A stretch of 29,530 bases of DNA from Clostridiales bacterium (GTDB taxonomy: Bacteria > Bacillota > Clostridia > Christensenellales > Aristaeellaceae). The stretch is from positions 1 through 29,530 of the forward strand of contig SFHK01000028.1 of assembly GCA_004556395.1 (NCBI GenBank). Direction: 5' to 3'. A program made the position numbers and the translations under genes. Positions 22,380-29,402 of the stretch are shown piece by piece (position 1 is the first letter of the stretch; the number at the start of each line of letters is the position of its first letter). Under the pieces are notes generated by a model that worked only from the letters and a program-made list of their open reading frames with translations, was not told the origin of the DNA and did no database searches.

Positions 22380-25300
22380 ACACGACCGGGCCGTAGAGTC
22401 CGCCCTCGGCGGCTTCCTGCTCGAACACAATCTGCCGCTCGTGATACGGCCCCAGCACGCGGCGGTCGAATAAGGTCTCCGGTTTCGCCGCGCGGAGGCG
22501 GTTTGTAATCGTGTTCGCGACCTCGATTTCAATTTCCGCCGTCGGGCTTTCGCCGAACAGCGCGCCGTCAAATTCTATCGCTTTCGGTTCCACCCACGCA
22601 ATCCCCGCGTCATGCCCGTTGATCGTCACCCGCGCCGTGCATTCCACGCGCCCCAGAGACAGCCGCCAGCGCTCTCCGGCGCGCGGCGCGCCGCCCAGCC
22701 CCGCGCGGGCGCACGTTTTCTGGTTTTCGGTCGCACCCTGCGCTGTTTCGTCACCCACTTCCACGCGTGCGCAACGCGCCACGCCGCGCGGTTCGCGGGA
22801 TTCGGACGTACCCTGCGCCGTTTCGCCGTCTGCTTCTGTGCGGACGCGGCACGTCGCGCCGCGCGGTTCGTGGGGTTCGGACGCGGCGAAAGCGGTCTCA
22901 TCGGGCAGCGTCACGCGGGCGCGGTAGACGCATTCGCCGGAGAAGTCCGTTCCGACGAGCGGCTCCCAGCTGCCGGGCGCGGCGGCGCGAAGCGTGCCGT
23001 CTCCGGCGCGAGCCGTTACGCCGTTTGCGTCGATGAGGGTTTCGCGCACAACCTCCAAGGTGAACGAATCGATTTCCTTTCGCCACAGGACGGTACTCGG
23101 CTCGGCTTCCGCTTCGGAAAGCCCGTTTTCGCTAAACAGGAAGAATTTGCCCTCGCCGGGCGCGAAGGTATGAACGCCGCCCTCCATGCGGAACGCCCGT
23201 CCGGTCGCGGGATCGAGCCGCACAGGAACGCCCGCCTGCGGGAAGCGCACGTTCGCGCGCACAACCTGATCGCTTTCGTTGAACACAAGCACGAGCGCTT
23301 CCCCACTGGCCAGCGCGCGCGCACGCGCGCGCAGCGTCGGGCATCCGCCATGTACGCCGAGCTCCGAAGCCGCGTCCAGAAGCGCGTCGCCGTCGGGAAG
23401 CTCGCTGCGGGAAACACAGTTTGCAGCCGCGTCCGTTTTTCGCAGAGCGTCCCCGCCGAGCTGTTCGCGGGTGCAGGGACAATCGCCGTTTGCGCCGGGC
23501 TTCACAGCCGCGCCCGGCGCAAGCGCGTCGCCGCCGGGAAGCTCGCAGGGACAGCCGCCGTTTACGCCGGTTTTCGAAGCCGCGCCCGGCGCAAGCGTTT
23601 CGCCGCCGCGAAGCCCGCAGGGGCAGCCGCCGTTTGCGGCGGGTTTCACGGCCGCGCCCGGCGCAAGCGCGTCGCCGCCGGGAAGCTCGCGGAGGTGAAC
23701 GCCGTTTGCGGCGGGTTTCACGGCCGCGTCCGCTTCCCGAAGCGCGTCTCCATTGAGCCGTTCACGAGTGCAGGGGACGGGGTTTGCCGCCATATTCCCG
23801 TTGAGCCGCTCACAGGCGCGGGAGCCATCGTCGTTCGCGGCGGGCTTCGCAGCTGCGCCCGCATCTCGAAGCGCGAGTTCGTCACCGATGCAGGAGCAGT
23901 ACACGACAGGCTTCACGGGCGCGTCCACGCCGCGGAGCTTTTCACGAAGCGCGTCCGAAAGCGTCGCGCCGCGCGGGACGAGCACGGTTTCATAGCGCGC
24001 GAGCCCCAGCGTGAGCGCGTTTCCGTCGCGGGCGGCCATGCGCAGCCCCTCCTCGTCGAGAATGTCGAAATCGACCTGCGCGCGCTCGAGCGCCTGTCCC
24101 AGCCGTTCGAAGCCGTCGATGGCGTTTTCCGCGCGGGTTCCGCCCGCCCAGATGTCGCGCGCCGGAAAATACAGCGCCGCGCGGGCCGCGGGCGCGCCCA
24201 GCTGCATCAGCCACGACGCGCGGGCGGTGAAGTCGTTCAGCCCGCGCAGGTGGAAGAAGCCCGGCATTTCCTCCACGTACTCCGGCCGCTCCACGAGCGC
24301 CAGCGCGTTTTTTGGCGTGTAGGACAGGCACATGAAGTTGAACACGTTGACGCCGCGCGCGAGCTGGTGCAGGATCACGAACCGCGCCAGCTTTCCCGTC
24401 AGGCTCGCGCCGTACACGCCGAAGCTCTCGGTCACGGCCAGCGTTCCGCCCGTCTGCGCCGCCGCGGAGGACGCGAAGCGCTCGAAAAAGCCGTTGCCCT
24501 CGTAGCAGGCGGGCTTGCCGTCCTTCGGAATGTCGATCTGCCGCCAGATCACGTCCACGCCCGGCACGTCGAATTCGCGCAGCTGCTGAAGCACCGTGCC
24601 GTAGCCGTGCGCCATGCAGCCGTCGGTCATGTGGTCGATGTCCAGATGCCCCGTGAAGCGAACGCCGTTTCTCCGGCACCAGTCGTGAATCGGCCGCATG
24701 TAATTCGCCCGGAACAGCTCGCCCTGCAGCGCGCGGTAGTCCTCGCGGGCGCGCGCGTCCATGCCGGAAGCGTCCTCGCTCAGGCTGAAAAGCGCGGGCA
24801 GATGGTCGCGCAGGTCGTAGCCGAAGCGCGAAAGGAATTTTTCGGCGAAGCCATCCGGCCACGGGAAGCTCCCGGTGCCCGGCTCGTCGGTGAACATGAA
24901 CGGGACGCGGGGAAACAGGTCGCCTAAGAATTTCGCGTAGCGCTCGTGGGTTTCCCGAACAAACGCTTCGCCGATGCCGTCCTGCAGAGAATCCGTCGTC
25001 CAGCCCTCGCCCAGCCGCACGCCGTACACCGTCAGCGTTCGCTTCTCCGGAAAGCGCTCGCCCGGCTTCACGCGCCGGAGCGCGCCGTTTTCCGCCGTAA
25101 ACGCCGCTACATCGTTCGCTTTTAGTAGGTACGCCGTTTCGGCGGGAAGGGTTTCCTCCCGCGCGCAGAGCGCCTTGCGAATCATGCGCGGGTGCTTTTC
25201 CACCGTGCGCCCGCACGCGCCGCCGGACGGCCAGCCGCCCTCGTCGTACATCCACACGTTCATGCCGATGGACAGCGCGTATTCGGCGGCTTCCCGCACA

Positions 25301-25542
25301 AGGCGCATGAATTCGTCCGTCAGGTAGTCCGGCTCGAGGAACGTGCGAATCCGCTCCGGCCGGAAATTCTTCGGCTCGGGCAGCACGTAGACCGTGCGGA
25401 TGCCCGCGCGCCGCAGGCCGTCCAGCCGCCGGCGCAGCTCGGCCGATTCAATCTGGTCGTTCCAGATCCACGCGTACGCGGGCTGAAACGGCGTGTCCGC
25501 GTTTTGAAACGCCGCCATGGAAAAACGGGATTCGTGCGTCAT
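22363..25542 (-). CDS. GH106-like glycoside hydrolase (alpha-L-rhamnosidase family) with repeat insertions
   Basis: This 1059-residue protein has no signal peptide. The start ATG 25542 has GAGGTG about 10 nt upstream; the longer start at 25596 lacks a site. The catalytic part (about 10-540) has PAYAWIWNDQI, ELRRRLDGLRRAGIRTVYVL, VWMYDEGGWPSGGACG, FTDEPGTG (217-224) and VTESFGVYGAS (370-380). The Glu of the last two are candidate catalytic residues. Family members remove L-rhamnose from plant glycans. A jelly-roll domain closes the protein (about 855-1059, LSLGRVECTARVTINGHDAGIAW). Two stretches do not belong to the family fold: residues about 541-737 (degenerate 24-residue repeats, GGDALAPGAAVKPAANGGCPC) and about 885-951 (25-residue repeats, SESREPRGVARCARVEVGD). 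The second one sits in a loop between two strands of the jelly roll. Family assignment is from motifs; GH2-like or another rhamnosidase-like family is the alternative. Confidence 0.82.
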   Translation of the reverse strand: MTHESRFSMAAFQNADTPFQPAYAWIWNDQIESAELRRRLDGLRRAGIRTVYVLPEPKNFRPERIRTFLEPDYLTDEFMRLVREAAEYALSIGMNVWMYDEGGWPSGGACGRTVEKHPRMIRKALCAREETLPAETAYLLKANDVAAFTAENGALRRVKPGERFPEKRTLTVYGVRLGEGWTTDSLQDGIGEAFVRETHERYAKFLGDLFPRVPFMFTDEPGTGSFPWPDGFAEKFLSRFGYDLRDHLPALFSLSEDASGMDARAREDYRALQGELFRANYMRPIHDWCRRNGVRFTGHLDIDHMTDGCMAHGYGTVLQQLREFDVPGVDVIWRQIDIPKDGKPACYEGNGFFERFASSAAAQTGGTLAVTESFGVYGASLTGKLARFVILHQLARGVNVFNFMCLSYTPKNALALVERPEYVEEMPGFFHLRGLNDFTARASWLMQLGAPAARAALYFPARDIWAGGTRAENAIDGFERLGQALERAQVDFDILDEEGLRMAARDGNALTLGLARYETVLVPRGATLSDALREKLRGVDAPVKPVVYCSCIGDELALRDAGAAAKPAANDDGSRACERLNGNMAANPVPCTRERLNGDALREADAAVKPAANGVHLRELPGGDALAPGAAVKPAANGGCPCGLRGGETLAPGAASKTGVNGGCPCELPGGDALAPGAAVKPGANGDCPCTREQLGGDALRKTDAAANCVSRSELPDGDALLDAASELGVHGGCPTLRARARALASGEALVLVFNESDQVVRANVRFPQAGVPVRLDPATGRAFRMEGGVHTFAPGEGKFFLFSENGLSEAEAEPSTVLWRKEIDSFTLEVVRETLIDANGVTARAGDGTLRAAAPGSWEPLVGTDFSGECVYRARVTLPDETAFAASEPHEPRGATCRVRTEADGETAQGTSESREPRGVARCARVEVGDETAQGATENQKTCARAGLGGAPRAGERWRLSLGRVECTARVTINGHDAGIAWVEPKAIEFDGALFGESPTAEIEIEVANTITNRLRAAKPETLFDRRVLGPYHERQIVFEQEAAEGGLYGPVVLERLG
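22691..22890 (-). repeat. In-gene tandem repeats, 75-bp period
   Basis: Two full copies (22724-22798, 22799-22873) and two partial ones lie inside the jelly-roll domain of the GH106-like gene. The core, including GCGCAACGCGCCACGCCGCG in the central copy, is the same as in the array beyond the stop codon. The period here is exactly 25 codons. Confidence 0.88.
23336..23950 (-). repeat. In-gene tandem repeats, 72-bp period
   Basis: Three well-conserved 72-bp copies (23473-23544, 23545-23616, 23617-23688) are followed by a 75-bp variant (23689-23763). About four more degenerate copies lie on both sides. Each unit encodes 24 residues of the type GGDALAPGAAVKPAANGGCPC. The outermost copies fade into PVKPVVYCSCIGDELALR, which may be the ancestral segment that was duplicated. 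Confidence 0.9.
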
Positions 25543-25601
25543 GGTTGAGGGCACCTCGTTTCTTTCGGTTTCTTCGGCCGGAAGGGAGATTGACAACGGC
25601 C

Positions 25602-25613
25602 GTTCCCGGGAAC
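25602..25613. promoter_or_regulatory. Perfect palindrome at the GH106-like transcription start
   Basis: GTTCCCGGGAAC directly abuts the -10 box of the GH106-like promoter, so it covers the expected start point. A bound repressor here (for example of LacI type, which prefers a central CG) would block transcription. The protein is unknown. Confidence 0.5.
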
Positions 25614-25642
25614 ATTATAGCAAATCGCGTATGCGCCCGCAA
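25614..25642 (-). promoter_or_regulatory. Promoter of the GH106-like gene
   Basis: On the minus strand TTGCGG (25637-25642) and a perfect TATAAT (25614-25619) are 17 bp apart. TGC in front of the -10 box makes it an extended -10 promoter. The weak -35 box fits an activated promoter. The leader is about 65 nt. Confidence 0.78.
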
Positions 25643-25673
25643 TGCAAAATCCTTATGCAGATTCTGCAAAATC
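25643..25673 (-). promoter_or_regulatory. Direct repeat, possible AraC-type activator site
   Basis: TGCAAAATC occurs at 25643-25651 and again at 25665-25673, a 22-bp offset (two helical turns), directly next to the -35 box of the GH106-like promoter. This is the geometry of AraC-family activator sites. Between them lies TGCAG-ATT-CTGCA, a small palindrome. Confidence 0.45.
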
Positions 25674-25748
25674 TTTTTGCTTCTGCGGCAAAGCGCGCGG
25701 CGCGGCGGGTTTTTTCATATTAAGTTGTCGCGAGTCGGCGCGGCTTTC

Positions 25749-25777
25749 TTGACTTTCGTGGCAAAAACGTGTAAAAT
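25749..25777 (+). promoter_or_regulatory. Sigma-A type promoter of rny
   Basis: TTGACT (25749-25754) and TAAAAT (25772-25777) are 17 bp apart. The transcript would start at about 25784 and carry a leader of about 90 nt. Confidence 0.8.
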
Positions 25778-25789
25778 TGTTCTGTTAAT

Positions 25790-25807
25790 CTGCCTACCTG
25801 TAGGCAG
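25790..25807. promoter_or_regulatory. Perfect dyad in the rny leader
   Basis: CTGCCTAC-CT-GTAGGCAG is an 8+2+8 perfect inverted repeat at about +7 to +24 of the predicted transcript. It can be an operator in DNA or a 5' hairpin in RNA that changes the stability of the mRNA of this nuclease. Confidence 0.5.
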
Positions 25808-25872
25808 TTGGGTCAGAACAGACGGCGAAGCCGCATCCAAGATGAAAAACAGAAAGGGGATAGATCAGGTTC

Positions 25873-27414
25873 ATGAGTCCAATCATTGCGATTATCGTCG
25901 CACTGATTGCGTTGGCCGCAGGAGGATTTGGCGGGTATCTGTATCGGAAAAACGTGATGGAAAAGAAAATCGGCCGCACGGAGGAGTTCGCGAAGAACCT
26001 TCTGGACGAAGCCACACGCAAAGCCGAGGATAAAAAGAAGGAAGCCATTCTCTCCGCAAAGGAAGAAATCATCAGCCTCAAGTCCGATCTGGACAAAGAG
26101 GTACGCGACCGCCGCAGCGAGGTTTCGCGGCTGGAGCGCAGGGTGAACCAGCGTGAGGAAGCGCTCGATAAGAAATATGACAATGTAGAAGCCCGGGAAG
26201 AGGCTCTCAACCGAAAGTACAAGGAAGCGGAGCGTCTCGAAAACGAAGCGCAGGCGCTTCACGACCGTCAGCAGGGCGAGCTGGAGCGAATCTCCAACAT
26301 GACCATGGAGGAAGCCCGGCAGATCCTGATGAACCGCATCCAGAAGGACGCGTATCACGACGCCGCCGTCATGGTGCGCGACATCGAATCCCGCGCCAAG
26401 GAAGAGGCGGACAAAAAGGCGCGCAACATCATCTCCCTCGCCATTCAGAAGTGCGCCGCCGACCACGTGGCGGAGACCACCGTGTCCGTCGTGGCGCTGC
26501 CGAACGACGACATGAAGGGCCGCATCATCGGCCGCGAGGGCCGCAACATCCGCACCCTCGAAACCGCGACCGGCGTCGACCTCATCATCGACGACACGCC
26601 CGAGGCCGTTATCATTTCCGGCTTCGATCCCGTTCGCAGGGAAGTGGCGCGCATCGCCCTTGAGAAGCTGATCATGGACGGCCGCATCCACCCCGCCCGC
26701 ATCGAAGAAATGGTGGAAAAGGCCAGGCGCGAGGTGGAAACCCAGATTCGCGAGGCCGGCGAAGCCGCCGTGTTCGATACGAACCAGCATTCCATCCACC
26801 ACGAGCTCGTGCGCCTGCTGGGCCGCATGAAGTACCGCACCAGCTACGGCCAGAACGTGCTGAAGCATTCCATCGAGGTGTCCAACCTCGCCGGCGTCAT
26901 GGCCGCGGAGCTGGGCGCGGACGTTCAGCTTGCCAAGCGCGGCGGCCTTCTGCACGACATCGGCAAGGCCATCGACCACGAGGTCGAGGGCACGCACGTG
27001 ACCATCGGCGCGGAGCTGGCCAGAAAGTATCACGAATCCGAGGCCGTGGTCAACTGCATCATGGCGCACCACAACGACGTGGAGCCCCAGAGCGTGGAGG
27101 CCGTGCTGGTTCAGGCGGCCGACGCCATCTCCGCCGCCCGTCCGGGCGCCCGGCGCGAGTCGCTTGAGAACTACATCAAGCGCCTTGAGAAGCTGGAGGA
27201 GATCGCCAATTCGTTCGAGGGCGTCGATAAGTCCTACGCCATCCAGTCCGGCCGCGAGGTTCGCATCATCGTCAAGCCGGAGGACGTCAACGACGCGGGT
27301 ACGCTGGTGCTCGCCAAGGAAATCTGCAAGCGCATCGAGGCCGAGATGGAGTATCCCGGCCAGATCAAGGTCAACGTCATCCGCGAAACCCGCGCCATCG
27401 AAATGGCGAAGTAA
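25873..27414 (+). CDS. rny: Ribonuclease Y
   Basis: This endoribonuclease starts mRNA decay in Bacillota and is anchored to the membrane. The protein is 513 residues, the usual length. An N-terminal membrane segment (about 3-24) is followed by a long charged coiled coil (about 30-190). The KH RNA-binding domain has GRIIGREGRNIRTLE (216-230). The HD domain has LLHDIGKAIDHE (359-370) with catalytic His361-Asp362. The closing phrase YPGQIKVNVIRETRAIE is standard. The ribosome binding site (AAAGGGG) is about 12 nt from the ATG, slightly far. It has its own promoter and terminator and is a housekeeping gene between accessory regions. Confidence 0.97.
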   Translation: MSPIIAIIVALIALAAGGFGGYLYRKNVMEKKIGRTEEFAKNLLDEATRKAEDKKKEAILSAKEEIISLKSDLDKEVRDRRSEVSRLERRVNQREEALDKKYDNVEAREEALNRKYKEAERLENEAQALHDRQQGELERISNMTMEEARQILMNRIQKDAYHDAAVMVRDIESRAKEEADKKARNIISLAIQKCAADHVAETTVSVVALPNDDMKGRIIGREGRNIRTLETATGVDLIIDDTPEAVIISGFDPVRREVARIALEKLIMDGRIHPARIEEMVEKARREVETQIREAGEAAVFDTNQHSIHHELVRLLGRMKYRTSYGQNVLKHSIEVSNLAGVMAAELGADVQLAKRGGLLHDIGKAIDHEVEGTHVTIGAELARKYHESEAVVNCIMAHHNDVEPQSVEAVLVQAADAISAARPGARRESLENYIKRLEKLEEIANSFEGVDKSYAIQSGREVRIIVKPEDVNDAGTLVLAKEICKRIEAEMEYPGQIKVNVIRETRAIEMAK

Positions 27415-27427
27415 TAACTCACCAGAA

Positions 27428-27470
27428 CGCCCGCCGCAGAAACAAGCGTCTGCGGCGGGCGAGTTTTATT
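27428..27470 (+). terminator. Rho-independent terminator of rny
   Basis: A perfect 13-bp stem (27428-27440 with 27449-27461, 8-nt loop) is followed by AGTTTTATTTT. It sits in the 71-bp gap between convergent rny and the MATE gene and is T-rich on the rny side only. Confidence 0.93.
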
Positions 27471-27485
27471 TTGGCAGGTTGGCGG

Positions 27486-28805
27486 CTATTTGACGGTTCT
27501 GTAACAGATCAGCCCGACCAGATCGGCCAGCGCCCAGCCGATGGGAACCGACCACCAGATTCCGACTACGCCGACGGCGGGAATGGCGGACAGAAGGTAC
27601 GCCAGCGCGACGCGCGCGCCCAGCGAGACCACGGTAAGCGCCACGCTCATGCCCGGCCTTCCCAGTGCGCGATACAGGCCGTAGAGCAGGAACAGACAGC
27701 CGATGCCGCAATAAAACGCGCCCTCAATGCGCAGGTAGCGCACGCCCTCCCGAATGACCTCGGTCTCCGCCGCGTCCACAAAAAGCCGCATAAGCGGCGC
27801 GGCGAAGGCGAAGACCAGCGCGGACACGATCACGCAGAAAATCATCGCCATGCGCACGGCGCTCTTCAGCCCGGCGCGAATCCGATCCTGCCGCTTCGCG
27901 CCATAGTTCTGCGCGATAAAGGTGGAAAAGGCGTTGCCGAAGTCCTGCACCGGCATGTAGGCGAACGCGTCGATCTTCACGGCGGCAGCGAAGGCCGCCA
28001 TCACGATGGGGCCGAAGCTGTTCACCAGTCCCTGAACCATCAGGATGCCGAGGTTCATCACCGACTGCTGAACGCAGGTCAGCGTGGAGAAGGACAGCAC
28101 CTCGCGCACGCGCGCCTGGCGCAGGCCGCTGAGCTTTCCAATCGCGCGCGCCTGCGGGAATCGCGCGAGCGTGTAAACGGCGATTCCGATTCCCGAAAGG
28201 TACTGGGCGATCACCGTCGCCTCCGCCGCGCCGGCCACGCCGCGGTTCAGACCGAGGACGAACCAGAGGTCGAGCGCGATGTTCAGCACGGCCGAAACCG
28301 CCAGAAACGCCAGCGGCACGACGGAATTTCCGATGGCTCTTAAAAAAGAAGCGAAATAGTTGTACAGGAAGACGGCGGGAATCCCCATGAAGATCACAAA
28401 CAGGTACGCCCGCATGTCGCCCCATACGTCCGCGGGCACGCGCAGGAACGCGTGAAGCGCGTCCAGACAGACAAACGCCAAAGCGGTCAGCGCCGCGGTC
28501 ACGAGCGCGATAAACAGGAAGGACGCGCAGAGATTCTCGCGCAGCGCCTGCTCGTCCCGCTGCCCGAAGCGCATGGAAACCAGCGCGCCGCTGCCCATGC
28601 ACAGGCCGAGAAGAATCGAGGTCAGAAAGGTCATCAGCGTAAACGACGAGCCGACCGCCGCCAGCGCGTCCCGCCCGAGAACCTGCCCGACGATCAGCGT
28701 GTCGGCGATGTTATAGCACTGCTGAAGCAGGTCGCCTAAAATCATGGGAATGGCAAACAGCAGCATCGACTTGACGACGGGGCCTTTGGTTAAATCCCGA
28801 TTCAT
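27486..28805 (-). CDS. MATE family multidrug/cation exporter
   Basis: This 439-residue membrane protein has twelve hydrophobic segments in two related halves. Typical phrases are LTKGPVVKSMLLFAIPMILGD at the start, LQQCYNIADTLIVGQVLG, ALAAVGSSF, SFLRAIGNSVVPL, and FGNAFSTFIAQNYGAKRQDR in the second half. MATE proteins export drugs, toxins or metabolites against Na+ or H+ entry; the substrate is unknown. Start ATG 28805 has GGAGG seven bases upstream; the longer frame to 28850 is not preceded by such a site. The promoter (28849-28877) and a dyad (28833-28847) lie upstream. The divergent neighbour is an Lrp/AsnC regulator that could control it. Confidence 0.94.
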   Translation of the reverse strand: MNRDLTKGPVVKSMLLFAIPMILGDLLQQCYNIADTLIVGQVLGRDALAAVGSSFTLMTFLTSILLGLCMGSGALVSMRFGQRDEQALRENLCASFLFIALVTAALTALAFVCLDALHAFLRVPADVWGDMRAYLFVIFMGIPAVFLYNYFASFLRAIGNSVVPLAFLAVSAVLNIALDLWFVLGLNRGVAGAAEATVIAQYLSGIGIAVYTLARFPQARAIGKLSGLRQARVREVLSFSTLTCVQQSVMNLGILMVQGLVNSFGPIVMAAFAAAVKIDAFAYMPVQDFGNAFSTFIAQNYGAKRQDRIRAGLKSAVRMAMIFCVIVSALVFAFAAPLMRLFVDAAETEVIREGVRYLRIEGAFYCGIGCLFLLYGLYRALGRPGMSVALTVVSLGARVALAYLLSAIPAVGVVGIWWSVPIGWALADLVGLICYRTVK

Positions 28806-28832
28806 ACCGTTCCTCCGAAACGAAACTTCAAA

Positions 28833-28847
28833 CTTGCGTTTTGCAAG
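28833..28847. promoter_or_regulatory. Dyad at the MATE transcription start, candidate operator
   Basis: CTTGC-GTTTT-GCAAG starts one base from the -10 box of the MATE promoter and covers the expected start point. The TTGC/GCAA half-sites resemble those of MarR-type repressors. No such gene is in the window; Lrp-type binding is less likely to look like this. Confidence 0.45.
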
Positions 28848-28848
28848 C

Positions 28849-28877
28849 ATTGTAGCATTTCCGCACCGTCAAGTCAA
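28849..28877 (-). promoter_or_regulatory. Sigma-A type promoter of the MATE gene
   Basis: On the minus strand TTGACT (28872-28877) and TACAAT (28849-28854) are 17 bp apart, with TGC before the -10 box. Confidence 0.82.
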
Positions 28878-28884
28878 GAAGCTG

Positions 28885-28913
28885 TTTACTTTTTGAAGGA
28901 TACGTGGTAGTAT
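28885..28913 (+). promoter_or_regulatory. Promoter of the Lrp/AsnC gene
   Basis: TTTACT (28885-28890) and TAGTAT (28908-28913) are 17 bp apart, back to back with the MATE promoter (the -35 boxes are 7 bp apart). One bound regulator could affect both. Confidence 0.55.
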
Positions 28914-28943
28914 AACGGGAGAAAATCACATGGAGGGATTCCG

Positions 28944-29402
28944 ATGTATCTGGACGGACTGGATGAATTAGACCAGAAAATCGTGCGGCTGCTGATTGAA
29001 AACGCGCGCGTTTCGTATTCCGATCTCGGGGAGAAAATCGGCCTGTCGCGGGTGGCGGTAAAGGCCCGAATACAGGCGCTGGAGCAGCGGGGCATCATCG
29101 AGGAATACACCACCGTGATCAACCCCCAGAAGATCAGCGGGGCGGTATCCTGCTATTTCGAAATCGAAACCACGCCGGGCAGCCTGTCGGAGGTCATCGA
29201 CATTCTAAACGGGGACGATACCGTCACGCAGATTTACCGCGTGACCGGCAGGGATAAGCTGCACGTCCACGCCGTCGCCGCGTCCGGCGAGGAAATGGAA
29301 ACGTTCCTGCACGCGGTCATCGACACGCTGCCCGGCGTGGTCAGCTGCAGCTGTAATATCATCCTGTCGAGAATCAAGGATATAAAGGGGCTGCGGCTGT
29401 AG
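28944..29402 (+). CDS. Lrp/AsnC family transcriptional regulator
   Basis: This 152-residue protein has an N-terminal helix-turn-helix (LDELDQKIVRLLIENARVSY, then DLGEKIGLSRVAVKARIQALEQRGII). A C-terminal ligand-binding RAM domain (about 65-150, SCYFEIETTPGSLSEVIDIL, VTGRDKLHVHAVA) forms the typical octamer-building ferredoxin-like fold. Such proteins sense amino acids or related small molecules. The start ATG 28944 follows GGAGGG. It is transcribed away from the MATE exporter with closely spaced promoters, so joint control of export by an amino-acid-like effector is plausible but not shown. No terminator is seen in the remaining 128 bp; an inverted repeat CGGAAGC/GCTTCCG (29464-29493) has no T-run. 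Confidence 0.95.
   Translation: MYLDGLDELDQKIVRLLIENARVSYSDLGEKIGLSRVAVKARIQALEQRGIIEEYTTVINPQKISGAVSCYFEIETTPGSLSEVIDILNGDDTVTQIYRVTGRDKLHVHAVAASGEEMETFLHAVIDTLPGVVSCSCNIILSRIKDIKGLRL

Noticed and set aside
23473..23763. CRISPR array
   Set aside because: The copies are directly adjacent with no spacers, the unit is 72 bp, the copies are in one reading frame and there are no cas genes.
22612..24927. A 771-codon plus-strand open frame opposite the GH106-like gene
   Set aside because: It is Arg/Ala/His-rich, has no ribosome binding site or recognisable domain, and exists because the minus-strand gene is GC-rich and repetitive. The minus-strand product has clear family motifs.
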